Part shown: positions 1-6,201 of the stretch, one piece after another | How positions within the stretch are numbered: position 1 is the stretch's first letter | How the letters are laid out: every line of letters starts with the position of its first letter | Origin: Paracoccaceae bacterium | Lineage (GTDB): Bacteria; Pseudomonadota; Alphaproteobacteria; Rhodobacterales; Rhodobacteraceae | Direction of reading: 5' to 3' | Assembly (NCBI GenBank): GCA_030625695.1 | Contig: DAOUQK010000050.1 | Coordinates: 1 to 14,407, forward strand | Length of the DNA: 14,407 nt | Made by a program: the position numbers and the translations under genes | The notes under the pieces: generated by a model | The model's database searches: none | What the model was told of the DNA's origin: nothing | What the model saw: only the letters and a program-made list of their open reading frames with translations

Positions 1-74
1 TCGACAAAGTTCACGCCTTTGACGACGCGGCCATCGGCGACGTCCAGACAGGGGATGATGCGGGTTTTCAACAT
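1..74 (-). CDS. hisF: Imidazole glycerol phosphate synthase cyclase subunit HisF (5' end only)
   Basis: Only the first 24 codons and part of the next lie in the window; the gene runs off the left edge. The visible N-terminus begins MLKTRIIPCLDV and continues through GRVVKGVNF, the classic opening strand of the HisF (beta/alpha)8 barrel. The catalytic Asp11 and conserved Lys19 are both present. HisF forms IGP and AICAR from PRFAR using ammonia supplied by HisH, in cytoplasmic histidine and purine-linked metabolism. The ATG at 74 lies 44 bp after the stop of the YqaA-like gene on the same strand, with hisA just upstream of that, so it is probably in one transcript with hisA. The ribosome binding site is weak (a GGCAGGC stretch further upstream). 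Identity is very secure despite the short stretch. Confidence 0.95.
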   Translation of the reverse strand, partial: MLKTRIIPCLDVADGRVVKGVNFV

Positions 75-118
75 ATTGCTGTCATAAGTTGCCTGCCGTC
101 CGGTGACAATGGGGCGTG

Positions 119-547
119 TTAGGTCACCAGATTGAACAATCCGAGGACGACCATATAGCGCAGGGTTTTTGACAGGCTTACAAGTATCACAAAAGGCAGG
201 AAGCGCATTCGCATCACCCCGGCCACGACGGTGATCGGGTCGCCGATTATTGGCACCCACGCCAATAAAACCACCCCTTGGCCCCAGCGGGAAAACCATG
301 CCTGTCCTCTGGCCAGTGAAGCGTCGGATACCGGGAACCACCTGTGCCCATGAAAACGCGCCGCCCCCCGGCCCAGCCAGTAATTCAGAACAGATCCAAG
401 GATATTGCCAACACTCGCCACCGCCAACAACGTCAGGTCCGAGTGTTGTGAAAGCGCGCGCATCGCCAGCAACCCGGCCTCTGATCCACCCGGGAGCAGG
501 GTGGCGGCGGTGAACGCCAGCAGGAACAGACCCGTCAGCGATGAAAT
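119..547 (-). CDS. yqaA: YqaA/DedA-like (SNARE-associated) small membrane protein, probable ATT start
   Basis: This 142-residue integral membrane protein matches the YqaA family: an N-terminal LFLLAFTAATLLPGGSEAGL segment, a GNILGSVLNYWLGR segment, a WVPIIGDPITVVAG motif and a C-terminal KTLRYMVV helix. It aligns end to end with E. coli YqaA (142 aa) as I recall it. About four membrane segments are likely. The family is related to DedA proteins; the substrate is unknown, with lipid or envelope roles suggested for DedA relatives. The start is unusual. The first ordinary start codon in frame is TTG at 472, which would delete the first helix and the LLPGGSE motif. Homology extends upstream to an ATT at 547, preceded at ideal distance by AGGTG (557-553) that overlaps the hisA stop. 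A CTG at 538 is the alternative, but its spacing is poor. Stop TAA at 121-119. It lies between hisA and hisF and is probably co-translated with hisA. Confidence 0.82.
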   Translation of the reverse strand: MSSLTGLFLLAFTAATLLPGGSEAGLLAMRALSQHSDLTLLAVASVGNILGSVLNYWLGRGAARFHGHRWFPVSDASLARGQAWFSRWGQGVVLLAWVPIIGDPITVVAGVMRMRFLPFVILVSLSKTLRYMVVLGLFNLVT

Positions 548-551
548 CGGA

Positions 552-1274
552 TCACCTTTTAAGCAAGGTCAAAGCCTCGCCCAGATCAATCGCCCCATCA
601 TACAACGCGCGACCAGAAATTGCCCCGTTCAGGCCAGCCCCGCAATCGCGCAACGCCCGCAGATCGTTCAGCGAGCTGACCCCGCCTGAAGCAATCACCG
701 GAATGGAAACTGCCCGGGCAAGTGCTGCTGTGGCGTCGATGTTCGGCCCTAACATGGCTCCGTCGCGATTGATGTCGGTATAGATGATCGCGGCCACGCC
801 TGCGTCTTCGAACGATTTTGCCAGATCGGCAACCTTGACATTGGTCTCGGTCGCCCAGCCTTTGGTCGCCACCAACCCGTTGCGGGCATCAATCCCCACG
901 GCCACTTTCCCGGGGAATTCCCGCGCTGCTTCGCGCACAAGGTCGGGGTTTTCCACCGCAACGGTGCCAAGGATCACCCGCGCCAACCCTTTGTCGATCC
1001 ATGCGGAAATTGTTGCCATGTCGCGAATGCCACCACCCAGTTGGGCGGGCACATCGCACGCCTTCAGGATTGCTTCGACCGGTTGGGCATTCACCGGGGT
1101 GCCGGCAAACGCGCCGTTCAGGTCCACCAGATGCAACCACTCACATCCCGCCGCCACAAAGGCGCGCGCCTGCGCGGTCGGGTCTTCGTTAAAGACGGTG
1201 GCCTTGTCCATCGCACCGCGTAGCAATCGCACGGCCTGGCCGTCTTTGAGATCAATGGCGGGGTACAGGATCAT
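552..1274 (-). CDS. hisA: Phosphoribosylformimino-5-aminoimidazole carboxamide ribotide isomerase HisA
   Basis: A 240-residue HisA, normal length for the family. It performs the Amadori isomerisation of ProFAR to PRFAR, the fourth step of histidine biosynthesis, in the cytoplasm. The duplicated half-barrel signatures are present: PAIDLKDGQAVRL with catalytic Asp8, then QLGGGIRDM near residues 78-86, GIDARNG with catalytic Asp129, YTDINRDG near 165-172 and VIASGGVSSL near 193-202. The ATG at 1274 gives the canonical MILYPAIDLK start. The upstream neighbour is divergent, so hisA is probably first in its transcript, followed by yqaA and hisF. Its stop TGA (554-552) lies within the ribosome binding site region of yqaA, suggesting translational coupling. 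Confidence 0.97.
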   Translation of the reverse strand: MILYPAIDLKDGQAVRLLRGAMDKATVFNEDPTAQARAFVAAGCEWLHLVDLNGAFAGTPVNAQPVEAILKACDVPAQLGGGIRDMATISAWIDKGLARVILGTVAVENPDLVREAAREFPGKVAVGIDARNGLVATKGWATETNVKVADLAKSFEDAGVAAIIYTDINRDGAMLGPNIDATAALARAVSIPVIASGGVSSLNDLRALRDCGAGLNGAISGRALYDGAIDLGEALTLLKR

Positions 1275-1298
1275 ATCGGGACGCTTTCAGTTAAATTC

Positions 1299-1304
1299 AT
1301 TGTA
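1299..1304 (-). promoter_or_regulatory. Possible -10 element for the hisA transcript
   Basis: On the minus strand this reads TACAAT, close to the sigma-70 -10 consensus, 24 bases before the hisA ATG. No good -35 hexamer sits at the usual 16-18 bp spacing; the nearest TTGGAC is 22 bp away. The 138-bp gap between the divergent hisA and DUF2147 genes must hold promoters for both, but I see no other clear motif and no attenuator leader peptide rich in histidine codons. Confidence 0.3.
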
Positions 1305-1412
1305 TCGGCGGGATATGGCACAAGCTGTCCAACAATTGCAACGCGACCTCAGGTCAGGCTTGAAACAGCGGTGCAAATCACGCCACAGTGAACCGATAGA
1401 GGGAGAAAACAG

Positions 1413-1823
1413 ATGAAACATATTATTCTCAGCGCTGCATTGGGTCTTGGGGTGGGTCTTGGATTTGCCAGCATAGCCTTGGCCGACCCGGTTGACGGCA
1501 CTTGGCAAACTGCGCCGGGCGACACCGGCGGATATCTGCACGTGTCGATTGGTGCCTGCGAGGCCAAGCTTTGCGGCACTATCAGGGCGGCGTTTGACAA
1601 GGCTGGTACGCAGGATGCCGAATATGAGCATCTGGGCAAGAAAATGATCTGGAACATGAGTGCGGACGGAGATGGCTATTATAGCGGCGGCAAAATTTGG
1701 GCGCCGGATTCTGACAAGACCTATAAATCCAAAATGGTCCTTAGCGGGTCCAAACTGGAGGTCAAAGGTTGTGTTGCCGGTGGGTTGTTTTGCCGTGGTC
1801 AGGACTGGCGGCGCGTAAACTAA
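1413..1823 (+). CDS. Secreted DUF2147 protein
   Basis: A 136-residue exported protein. It opens with a clear signal peptide (MKHIILSAALGLGVGLGFAS, then IALA followed by DP), with cleavage expected after residue 24. The mature part carries the DUF2147 signatures: G-W at 29-30 (GTWQ), ACEAKLCGTI, a central W-G-KIWAPDSDKTYKSK segment, the LEVKGC strand and a C-terminal GQDWRRV. Two cysteine pairs (ACEAKLC and GC...FC) could form disulfides in the periplasm. The family is a small lipocalin-like barrel with no assigned biochemical function. The start has a good AGGGAG ribosome binding site at about ten bases. It is divergent from hisA and convergent, with only 21 bp between stops, with the BKACE gene. 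No terminator is obvious in that gap. Confidence 0.88.
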   Translation: MKHIILSAALGLGVGLGFASIALADPVDGTWQTAPGDTGGYLHVSIGACEAKLCGTIRAAFDKAGTQDAEYEHLGKKMIWNMSADGDGYYSGGKIWAPDSDKTYKSKMVLSGSKLEVKGCVAGGLFCRGQDWRRVN

Positions 1824-1844
1824 CGCCTATACGTCACGGCTAAC

Positions 1845-2684
1845 TTACTGCAAAGCTACTGTGCGCAGGCCCAGAATTTCACGGGCCTGTGCCGTACTGG
1901 CCACCGGGCGATTGTTCTGATTACAGACATCAACCGCACGTTGGACCAGGGCGGCGTTGGACGGCGCAAGAGTGCTGCGATCCAGTTTGACGTTATCCTC
2001 TAAACCGGTGCGGATGTGCCCGCCTGCGGCCACGGCCCATTCGTTCAGCCTGATCTGATTGGGGCCAATCCCTGCCGCACACCAGGGCGCACCGGGAAAC
2101 AGGCGCGCGACTGTTTGCACATAGAAATCAAACACCTCGCGGTCGGCAAGCATGGCGTTTTTCACACCCATCACAAATTGCACATAAGGCGTATCGATGA
2201 TCCGTTGTTCGGTGTGCATTTTGGCGGCCATGAAAATGTGGCTCAGGTCAAACGCCTCGACCTCGGGTTTCACATCATTCGCGCGCATTTCACTTGCCAG
2301 CCAATCCACCAGAGCGGGTGGGTTTTCATAAACCCGGGTGGGGAAATTATTGGACCCAACCGACAGGCTGGCCATATCGGGCCGTAGCCCCAACATGCCG
2401 CCACGTTCTTTGCCCGCCCCGGATCGCCCCCCGGTTGACAGCTGAATAATCATGCCGGGGCAATGTTTCTCAACGCCTTCTTTAAGACGCGCGAACTTGT
2501 CGGGATCGGAACTCGGGGTTTGGTCGTCATTGCGCACGTGGGCGTGGCAGATGGTTGCCCCGGATTCGAACGCTTCCTGGGTGCTTTCCACCTGTTCGGC
2601 GACGCTTATCGGCACCGCGGGGTTGTCGGCCTTGGTCGGGACAGAACCGGTAATGGCGACGCAGATAATGCAAGGATCAGACAT
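1845..2684 (-). CDS. Beta-keto acid cleavage enzyme (BKACE, DUF849; 3-keto-5-aminohexanoate cleavage enzyme family)
   Basis: A 279-residue TIM-barrel enzyme of the BKACE/Kce family, which condenses a beta-keto acid with acetyl-CoA to yield acetoacetate and a new CoA ester, using a divalent metal. Visible landmarks are ITGSVPTK near the N-terminus, the metal-binding HAH pair (His47, His49), QLSTGG near 81-86, VEAFDLSHIF with Glu143, and GGHIRTGLEDN (221-231) with the conserved Arg, Glu and Asp of the active site. These positions match the characterised Kce numbering closely. The substrate cannot be read from sequence; known members use 3-keto-5-aminohexanoate, dehydrocarnitine and other beta-keto acids. 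I chose the ATG at 2684 because it forms a TGATG one-base overlap with the gshB stop; a GTG at 2687 is possible. It is the last gene of the rsmI-yraN-gshB group. No lysine- or carnitine-degradation gene is nearby. Confidence 0.9.
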   Translation of the reverse strand: MSDPCIICVAITGSVPTKADNPAVPISVAEQVESTQEAFESGATICHAHVRNDDQTPSSDPDKFARLKEGVEKHCPGMIIQLSTGGRSGAGKERGGMLGLRPDMASLSVGSNNFPTRVYENPPALVDWLASEMRANDVKPEVEAFDLSHIFMAAKMHTEQRIIDTPYVQFVMGVKNAMLADREVFDFYVQTVARLFPGAPWCAAGIGPNQIRLNEWAVAAGGHIRTGLEDNVKLDRSTLAPSNAALVQRAVDVCNQNNRPVASTAQAREILGLRTVALQ

Positions 2685-3616
2685 CACAGGCGCCCCTCGA
2701 TTGCGTCCCAGATTTTGGCCGCAATATTCACCCCATCAAAACGCTCTAACTCCTGAATCCCGGTGGGCGAGGTAATGTTGATTTCAGTCAGATAATCGCC
2801 AATCACGTCGATGCCGACAAAGACCTGACCCTTTTCGCGCAGCAAAGGGCCAATTGCCTCGCAAATCTCGTGGTCGCGCTTGGTCAGCCCGACCTTTTCA
2901 GGTCGCCCGCCGACATGCATGTTCGAACGCACCTCACCTTTGGCCGGAACCCGGTTGATTGCGCCAACGGCCACACCGTCCACCAGAATCACCCGTTTGT
3001 CACCGGCCGAAACATCGGGCAGGAATTGCTGGACGATCAAAGGCTCGCGCGAAAACCCGGTGAAAAGTTCGTGCAGCGAGGTCAGGTTGCGGTCGTTGCT
3101 GTCCAGCCGGAAAACACCGGCCCCGCCGTTGCCATAAAGCGGCTTCAGAATCACATCGCCGTATTTTTCCTTGAACACTTTGATGGTGTCCAGATCGCGA
3201 GCAATGGTTGTTGGTGGTGTCAGGTCCTGGAAATCCAGCACCAACAGTTTTTCAGGGTAATTGCGCACCCAAAACGGATCATTGACCACCAACGTCTGCC
3301 CAGCCAGACGGTCCAGAATATGGGTGGCGGTAATGTAACTCATGTCAAACGGCGGGTCCTGCCGCAGCCAGACCACATCAAAGTCGCCCAGATCAACTTC
3401 GCGCAATGCTCCCAGGATCGCCGGATCGCCCGCCACCCTTTGCACTTGCATATCCCGCCCGCGCGCCGTGACCCGCCCTTCCTGAAAGGCCAACTGGTCC
3501 GGTCCATAGAAAAACAAGTCATGCCCGCGCGATTGCGCCTCTTCCGCGAGGCGAAAACTGCTGTCGGCATTTATGTCCACGTCCCCGATCGGGTCCATCT
3601 GAAAGGCGATTTTCAT
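2684..3616 (-). CDS. gshB: Glutathione synthetase
   Basis: A 310-residue prokaryotic-type glutathione synthetase (E. coli enzyme about 315 aa). It joins gamma-glutamylcysteine and glycine with ATP in the cytoplasm. The order is an N-terminal domain with MDPIGDVDINADSS, then WLRQDPPFDMSY (83-94), NDPFWVRNYPEK (112-123), the ATP-grasp domain with ILKPLYGNGGAGVF (156-169), GDKRVIL, GEVRSNMHVGG (227-237) and the metal/ATP segment VGIDVIGDYLTEINITSP (267-284). All key positions look intact. The ATG at 3616 has an excellent AGGAG eight bases upstream. It follows yraN by 71 bp and overlaps the downstream BKACE gene by one base. Its leader carries an inverted repeat that includes the start codon and encloses the ribosome binding site (separate entry). 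Confidence 0.97.
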   Translation of the reverse strand: MKIAFQMDPIGDVDINADSSFRLAEEAQSRGHDLFFYGPDQLAFQEGRVTARGRDMQVQRVAGDPAILGALREVDLGDFDVVWLRQDPPFDMSYITATHILDRLAGQTLVVNDPFWVRNYPEKLLVLDFQDLTPPTTIARDLDTIKVFKEKYGDVILKPLYGNGGAGVFRLDSNDRNLTSLHELFTGFSREPLIVQQFLPDVSAGDKRVILVDGVAVGAINRVPAKGEVRSNMHVGGRPEKVGLTKRDHEICEAIGPLLREKGQVFVGIDVIGDYLTEINITSPTGIQELERFDGVNIAAKIWDAIEGRL

Positions 3617-3648
3617 GTAACAGGCTCCTGTGTGATACCTGTTACATG
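3614..3648 (-). promoter_or_regulatory. Inverted repeat enclosing the gshB ribosome binding site and start codon
   Basis: Two perfect 11-base arms, CATGTAACAGG (3648-3638 on the minus strand) and CCTGTTACATG (3624-3614), flank a 13-base loop. In the gshB mRNA the loop contains CACAGGAG, the Shine-Dalgarno sequence, and the 3' arm contains the ATG start codon. The hairpin would hide the start codon while leaving the ribosome binding site single-stranded. At DNA level the same dyad could be an operator. What is seen is the perfect symmetry; the regulatory role is inferred. Confidence 0.6.
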
Positions 3649-3687
3649 GCCCAGTCGACTTGTGGATTCAATGGAGATTAGCGCAGA

Positions 3688-4071
3688 TCAACCATGCCCA
3701 AACGCGTTTTCGATGATTTTAAAGGCACCGGCATGATCGACCAGCGCCACATCAAAGCGAACGTTGGTCAATTGCCCATCCGGTTCACCAGCCAGAAATT
3801 GCGAGGCCGAAGCATAAATGCGGGCCATTTGCCGGGGGCCTAGACGTTCGGCGGCACGGGCAATTGACCGGCTTTTCTTGACTTCGACAAAAACCAACCC
3901 GTTGGCATCGCGGGTTATCAGATCAATTTCACCGGCCCCTTCACTGGCATCCCCGCGCCAGCGACGCCGTGCAACCGTAAAGCCGCGGCGTTCATAATCC
4001 TGAGCAATCCGCTGTTCGGCAGACAGCCCGGCGTGATACTCCATCTGGCGTTGCGCCCGAACTGCGTTCAT
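3688..4071 (-). CDS. yraN: YraN family (UPF0102) endonuclease-like protein
   Basis: A 127-residue cytoplasmic protein of the UPF0102/YraN family, which has the restriction-endonuclease-like fold. The active-site-type motif is present: GEIDLI (47-52) followed by LVFVEVKKSR (59-68), giving the acidic-acidic-E-x-K arrangement with Asp50, Glu63 and Lys65. Next comes an AAERLGPRQMARI helix typical of the family. Function is not firmly established; a DNA-processing or Holliday-junction-related role has been suggested. The start ATG overlaps the rsmI stop as ATGA (4071-4068), so it is translationally coupled to rsmI. The rsmI-yraN pairing is conserved in many proteobacteria. Confidence 0.9.
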   Translation of the reverse strand: MNAVRAQRQMEYHAGLSAEQRIAQDYERRGFTVARRRWRGDASEGAGEIDLITRDANGLVFVEVKKSRSIARAAERLGPRQMARIYASASQFLAGEPDGQLTNVRFDVALVDHAGAFKIIENAFGHG

Positions 4072-4931
4072 TTCACTTCCTTCCCAAGCTTTAGCGCCAT
4101 TTGATACACCGTTCTTCGTTTTACATCGTGCATCTCCGACACAACGTCAGCGGCATCCTTGAGTGACATCGCTTTCAACGCGTCCTTAAGGTCCGACTCT
4201 ATGTCCGACTTCTTAACAATTGACGAACGGGGCCGATCAACCAGTAAAACAACCTCGCCTTTGACGTTTTTTCCGGCCAGTTCCTGCGCCAGCTCTGCCA
4301 GTGTGCCACGCCTGACTTCTTCGAATTTCTTGGTAATCTCGCGACACATGGCGGCCGGGCGGTCCGGGCCCAGAACCTCTGCCATATCGGCCAGGCAAGC
4401 GGCCACGCGTTTGGGTGATTCGTAAAATACCAATGTGCCCGGCACATTATCCAGGCTTTCCAGCCGCGCTTTGCGCGCACCCCTGGCATTTGGCAGAAAT
4501 CCGGCGAAAAAGAATGCGTCGGTGGGTAGTCCGGCCAGTGTCAGCGCCGCCATAACCGCCGAGGGACCGGGGGCGACGGTGACCAGATGCCCCGCATCCG
4601 CAGCCGCCCGCCCAAGATCATACCCCGGATCGGCAATAAGCGGCATGCCTGCTTCGGAAGCATAGGCAACTGACTGTCCCTGCGCCAAGGCGTCCAACAA
4701 CCGGACCCGCGCGCCCTGAGGGCTATGATCGTGATAGGACAGTATCCGTCGGCCAGCCAGCGGCACCGCGTGGATATCCATCAGGCGGCGCAAACTGCGG
4801 GTATCTTCGGCCGCAATCATGTCTGCCGAGGCCAGCACATCCAGTGCCCGCAACGTAATGTCACGCGCCGTGCCAATCGGCGTGGCGACAAAGTAAAGCC
4901 CGGGGGCCAATCTGACCATTTGGTGATTCAA
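4068..4931 (-). CDS. rsmI: 16S rRNA (cytidine1402-2'-O)-methyltransferase RsmI
   Basis: A 287-residue RsmI, the SAM-dependent tetrapyrrole-methylase-fold enzyme that 2'-O-methylates C1402 in the decoding centre of 16S rRNA. Landmarks are LYFVATPIGTARDITLRAL (12-30), AEDTR (41-45), YHDHSPQ (66-72), SEAGMPLIADPGYDL (92-106), APGPSAVMAAL (120-130), LVFYESPKRV (167-176) and CREITKKFEEV (196-206). A helical C-terminal segment follows. Two motifs depart from the usual form: SDAGTP is SEAGMP and the HNE triad of E. coli is HSP. The start is a TTG at 4931 giving MNHQMVRLAPGLYF; it has an AAAGGCGGG stretch upstream, whereas the internal ATG at 4919 has no ribosome binding site. It is first in the rsmI-yraN-gshB-BKACE group and divergent from the lipoprotein gene. 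Confidence 0.94.
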   Translation of the reverse strand: MNHQMVRLAPGLYFVATPIGTARDITLRALDVLASADMIAAEDTRSLRRLMDIHAVPLAGRRILSYHDHSPQGARVRLLDALAQGQSVAYASEAGMPLIADPGYDLGRAAADAGHLVTVAPGPSAVMAALTLAGLPTDAFFFAGFLPNARGARKARLESLDNVPGTLVFYESPKRVAACLADMAEVLGPDRPAAMCREITKKFEEVRRGTLAELAQELAGKNVKGEVVLLVDRPRSSIVKKSDIESDLKDALKAMSLKDAADVVSEMHDVKRRTVYQMALKLGKEVK

Positions 4932-5015
4932 TGCTGGACCCGCCTTTCGGGACGTTTATGATCGTCGATATTACAAACCATCGGCATCTGCGCCGGATAA
5001 GGGAGTTTCTATTAC
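4932..5015. promoter_or_regulatory. Divergent intergenic region between rsmI and the PBP activator gene
   Basis: This 84-bp gap separates divergent genes and should hold promoters for both directions. I found no convincing paired -35/-10 hexamers. A purine-rich AAGGGAG near the right end is the ribosome binding site for the gene starting at 5016, at a somewhat long spacing of about 11 bases; AAAGGCGGG on the other strand serves rsmI. Confidence 0.45.
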
Positions 5016-6191
5016 ATGATTGGCTTTTTTGAACCAGCCCGCAAGACAGTGTTGCTGCTGTTATCACTAAGTGCTGCCATTTTCTTAAGTGCATGCGACG
5101 CAGGGGGTATTGGCGGCGGTGGACCATCCATCAACCTGTCAAAACCGGTGCCTGTCGCCCTTTTAGTGCCCAGGGGGTCGAGTCAGCCCGGGGATGCAAC
5201 TTTGGCGCAAAGTCTTGAAAACGCAGCAAGGCTGGCGATTGCCGATCTGGATGGTATAAAAATTGACCTGCGGGTCTATGACACGGCTGGCGATCCGGCC
5301 ACTGCTGCTGCCAAGGCCACCGAAGCGGTTCAGGACGGCGCCAAGATCATTCTGGGGCCGGTTTATGCGCAATCGGCCAATGCCGTGGGTCTGGCTGTCA
5401 AAGGCCGGGGCATCAATGTGTTGTCGTTCTCTAACAACACCGCCATTGCTGGGGGTAATGTGTTTGTGCTTGGGCCGACGTTCACAAATACTGCCAACCG
5501 GCTGATGAAATATGCCGCTGCTCAGGGTAAACGCACGGTTATGGTGACGCATGCTAATGACGCCGCTGGCAATCTGGGTCGCGATTCTATCGTTCAGGCA
5601 GCGGGCGGTACGGCTGCCAGCATATCCGGTTCGGTTATCTTTGAGCGGTCCCAGCAAGGCGTGATTTCCTCGGTCCAGCAAATCCGCGATCAGGTGCGTG
5701 CCACCAATTCCGATGCGCTGTTTCTGGCCGCGACCACGTCCGGTGCGTTGCCGTTGTTGACGCAACTGCTGCCGGAATCCGGGGTTGACCCCAAAGTTAC
5801 ACAGTTCATCGGCTTGAACCGCTGGGACATTCCGGCGCAAACGCTGGGCTTGCCCGGGGTTCAGGGCGGGTGGTTTGCCATACCGGATCCGGGTGTGTCT
5901 GAACAATTCCGCGCCCGGTATCAGGCGGCTTATGGTGGTGCCCCGCACCCCATCGGTGGACTGGCCTATGACGGTATCGCGGCCATCGGCGCGCTGGTCG
6001 GGGCTGGCAAGTCCGACGCTTTGACCGGGGCCGCCTTGACACAAGGTGCGGGTTTTCAGGGTGTCGGTGGCATTTTTCGCCTGCTGGCCAACGGTACCAA
6101 CCAACGCGGTCTGGCGGTCGCCACGGTTCAGGACCGCCAAGTTGTTGTGATTGATCCCGCGCCTAAAAGCTTCTCCGGTGCCGGGTTCTGA
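5016..6191 (+). CDS. Penicillin-binding protein activator, LpoA/YraM-like lipoprotein
   Basis: A 391-residue lipoprotein with a periplasmic-binding-protein fold (Peripla_BP_6 type). It has a hydrophobic signal (VLLLLSLSAAIFLSAC) ending in a lipobox, with Cys27 as the lipidation site, then a Gly-rich linker (DAGGIGGGGPS). The domain starts at VPVALLVPRGSSQPGDATLAQ-like sequence around residue 45 and runs to about 380. It has typical ligand-domain strands such as IILGPVYAQSANAV and RTVMVTHANDAAG. In E. coli the counterpart LpoA activates the PBP1A peptidoglycan synthase and sits next to rsmI (yraL) and yraN; the same neighbours here support the call, though here it is divergently transcribed. 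It is shorter than LpoA because the N-terminal TPR-like domain is absent. A branched-chain amino acid binding protein is an alternative, but no transporter genes are adjacent. glnD follows 10 bp later. Confidence 0.85.
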   Translation: MIGFFEPARKTVLLLLSLSAAIFLSACDAGGIGGGGPSINLSKPVPVALLVPRGSSQPGDATLAQSLENAARLAIADLDGIKIDLRVYDTAGDPATAAAKATEAVQDGAKIILGPVYAQSANAVGLAVKGRGINVLSFSNNTAIAGGNVFVLGPTFTNTANRLMKYAAAQGKRTVMVTHANDAAGNLGRDSIVQAAGGTAASISGSVIFERSQQGVISSVQQIRDQVRATNSDALFLAATTSGALPLLTQLLPESGVDPKVTQFIGLNRWDIPAQTLGLPGVQGGWFAIPDPGVSEQFRARYQAAYGGAPHPIGGLAYDGIAAIGALVGAGKSDALTGAALTQGAGFQGVGGIFRLLANGTNQRGLAVATVQDRQVVVIDPAPKSFSGAGF

Positions 6192-6201
6192 TCCGGCCGG
6201 T

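Noticed and set aside
784..1416. A 210-codon open frame on the plus strand opposite hisA.
   Set aside because: It is a GC-rich shadow of a clear hisA gene; its product has no family features and low-complexity composition.
2315..2340. A GGGTGGGTTTTCATAAACCC stretch resembling the hairpin repeat.
   Set aside because: It lies inside the BKACE coding sequence (ENPPALVDW), differs in loop and arms, and is explained by the protein.
2870..3736. A 288-codon open frame on the plus strand opposite gshB.
   Set aside because: gshB is intact and certain in this interval; the antisense frame shows no recognisable domain and no good ribosome binding site.
6151..6201. TTG at 6151 as the start of GlnD.
   Set aside because: It lies inside the upstream lipoprotein gene; the extra 17 residues do not look like GlnD, and ATG 6202 follows the upstream stop.
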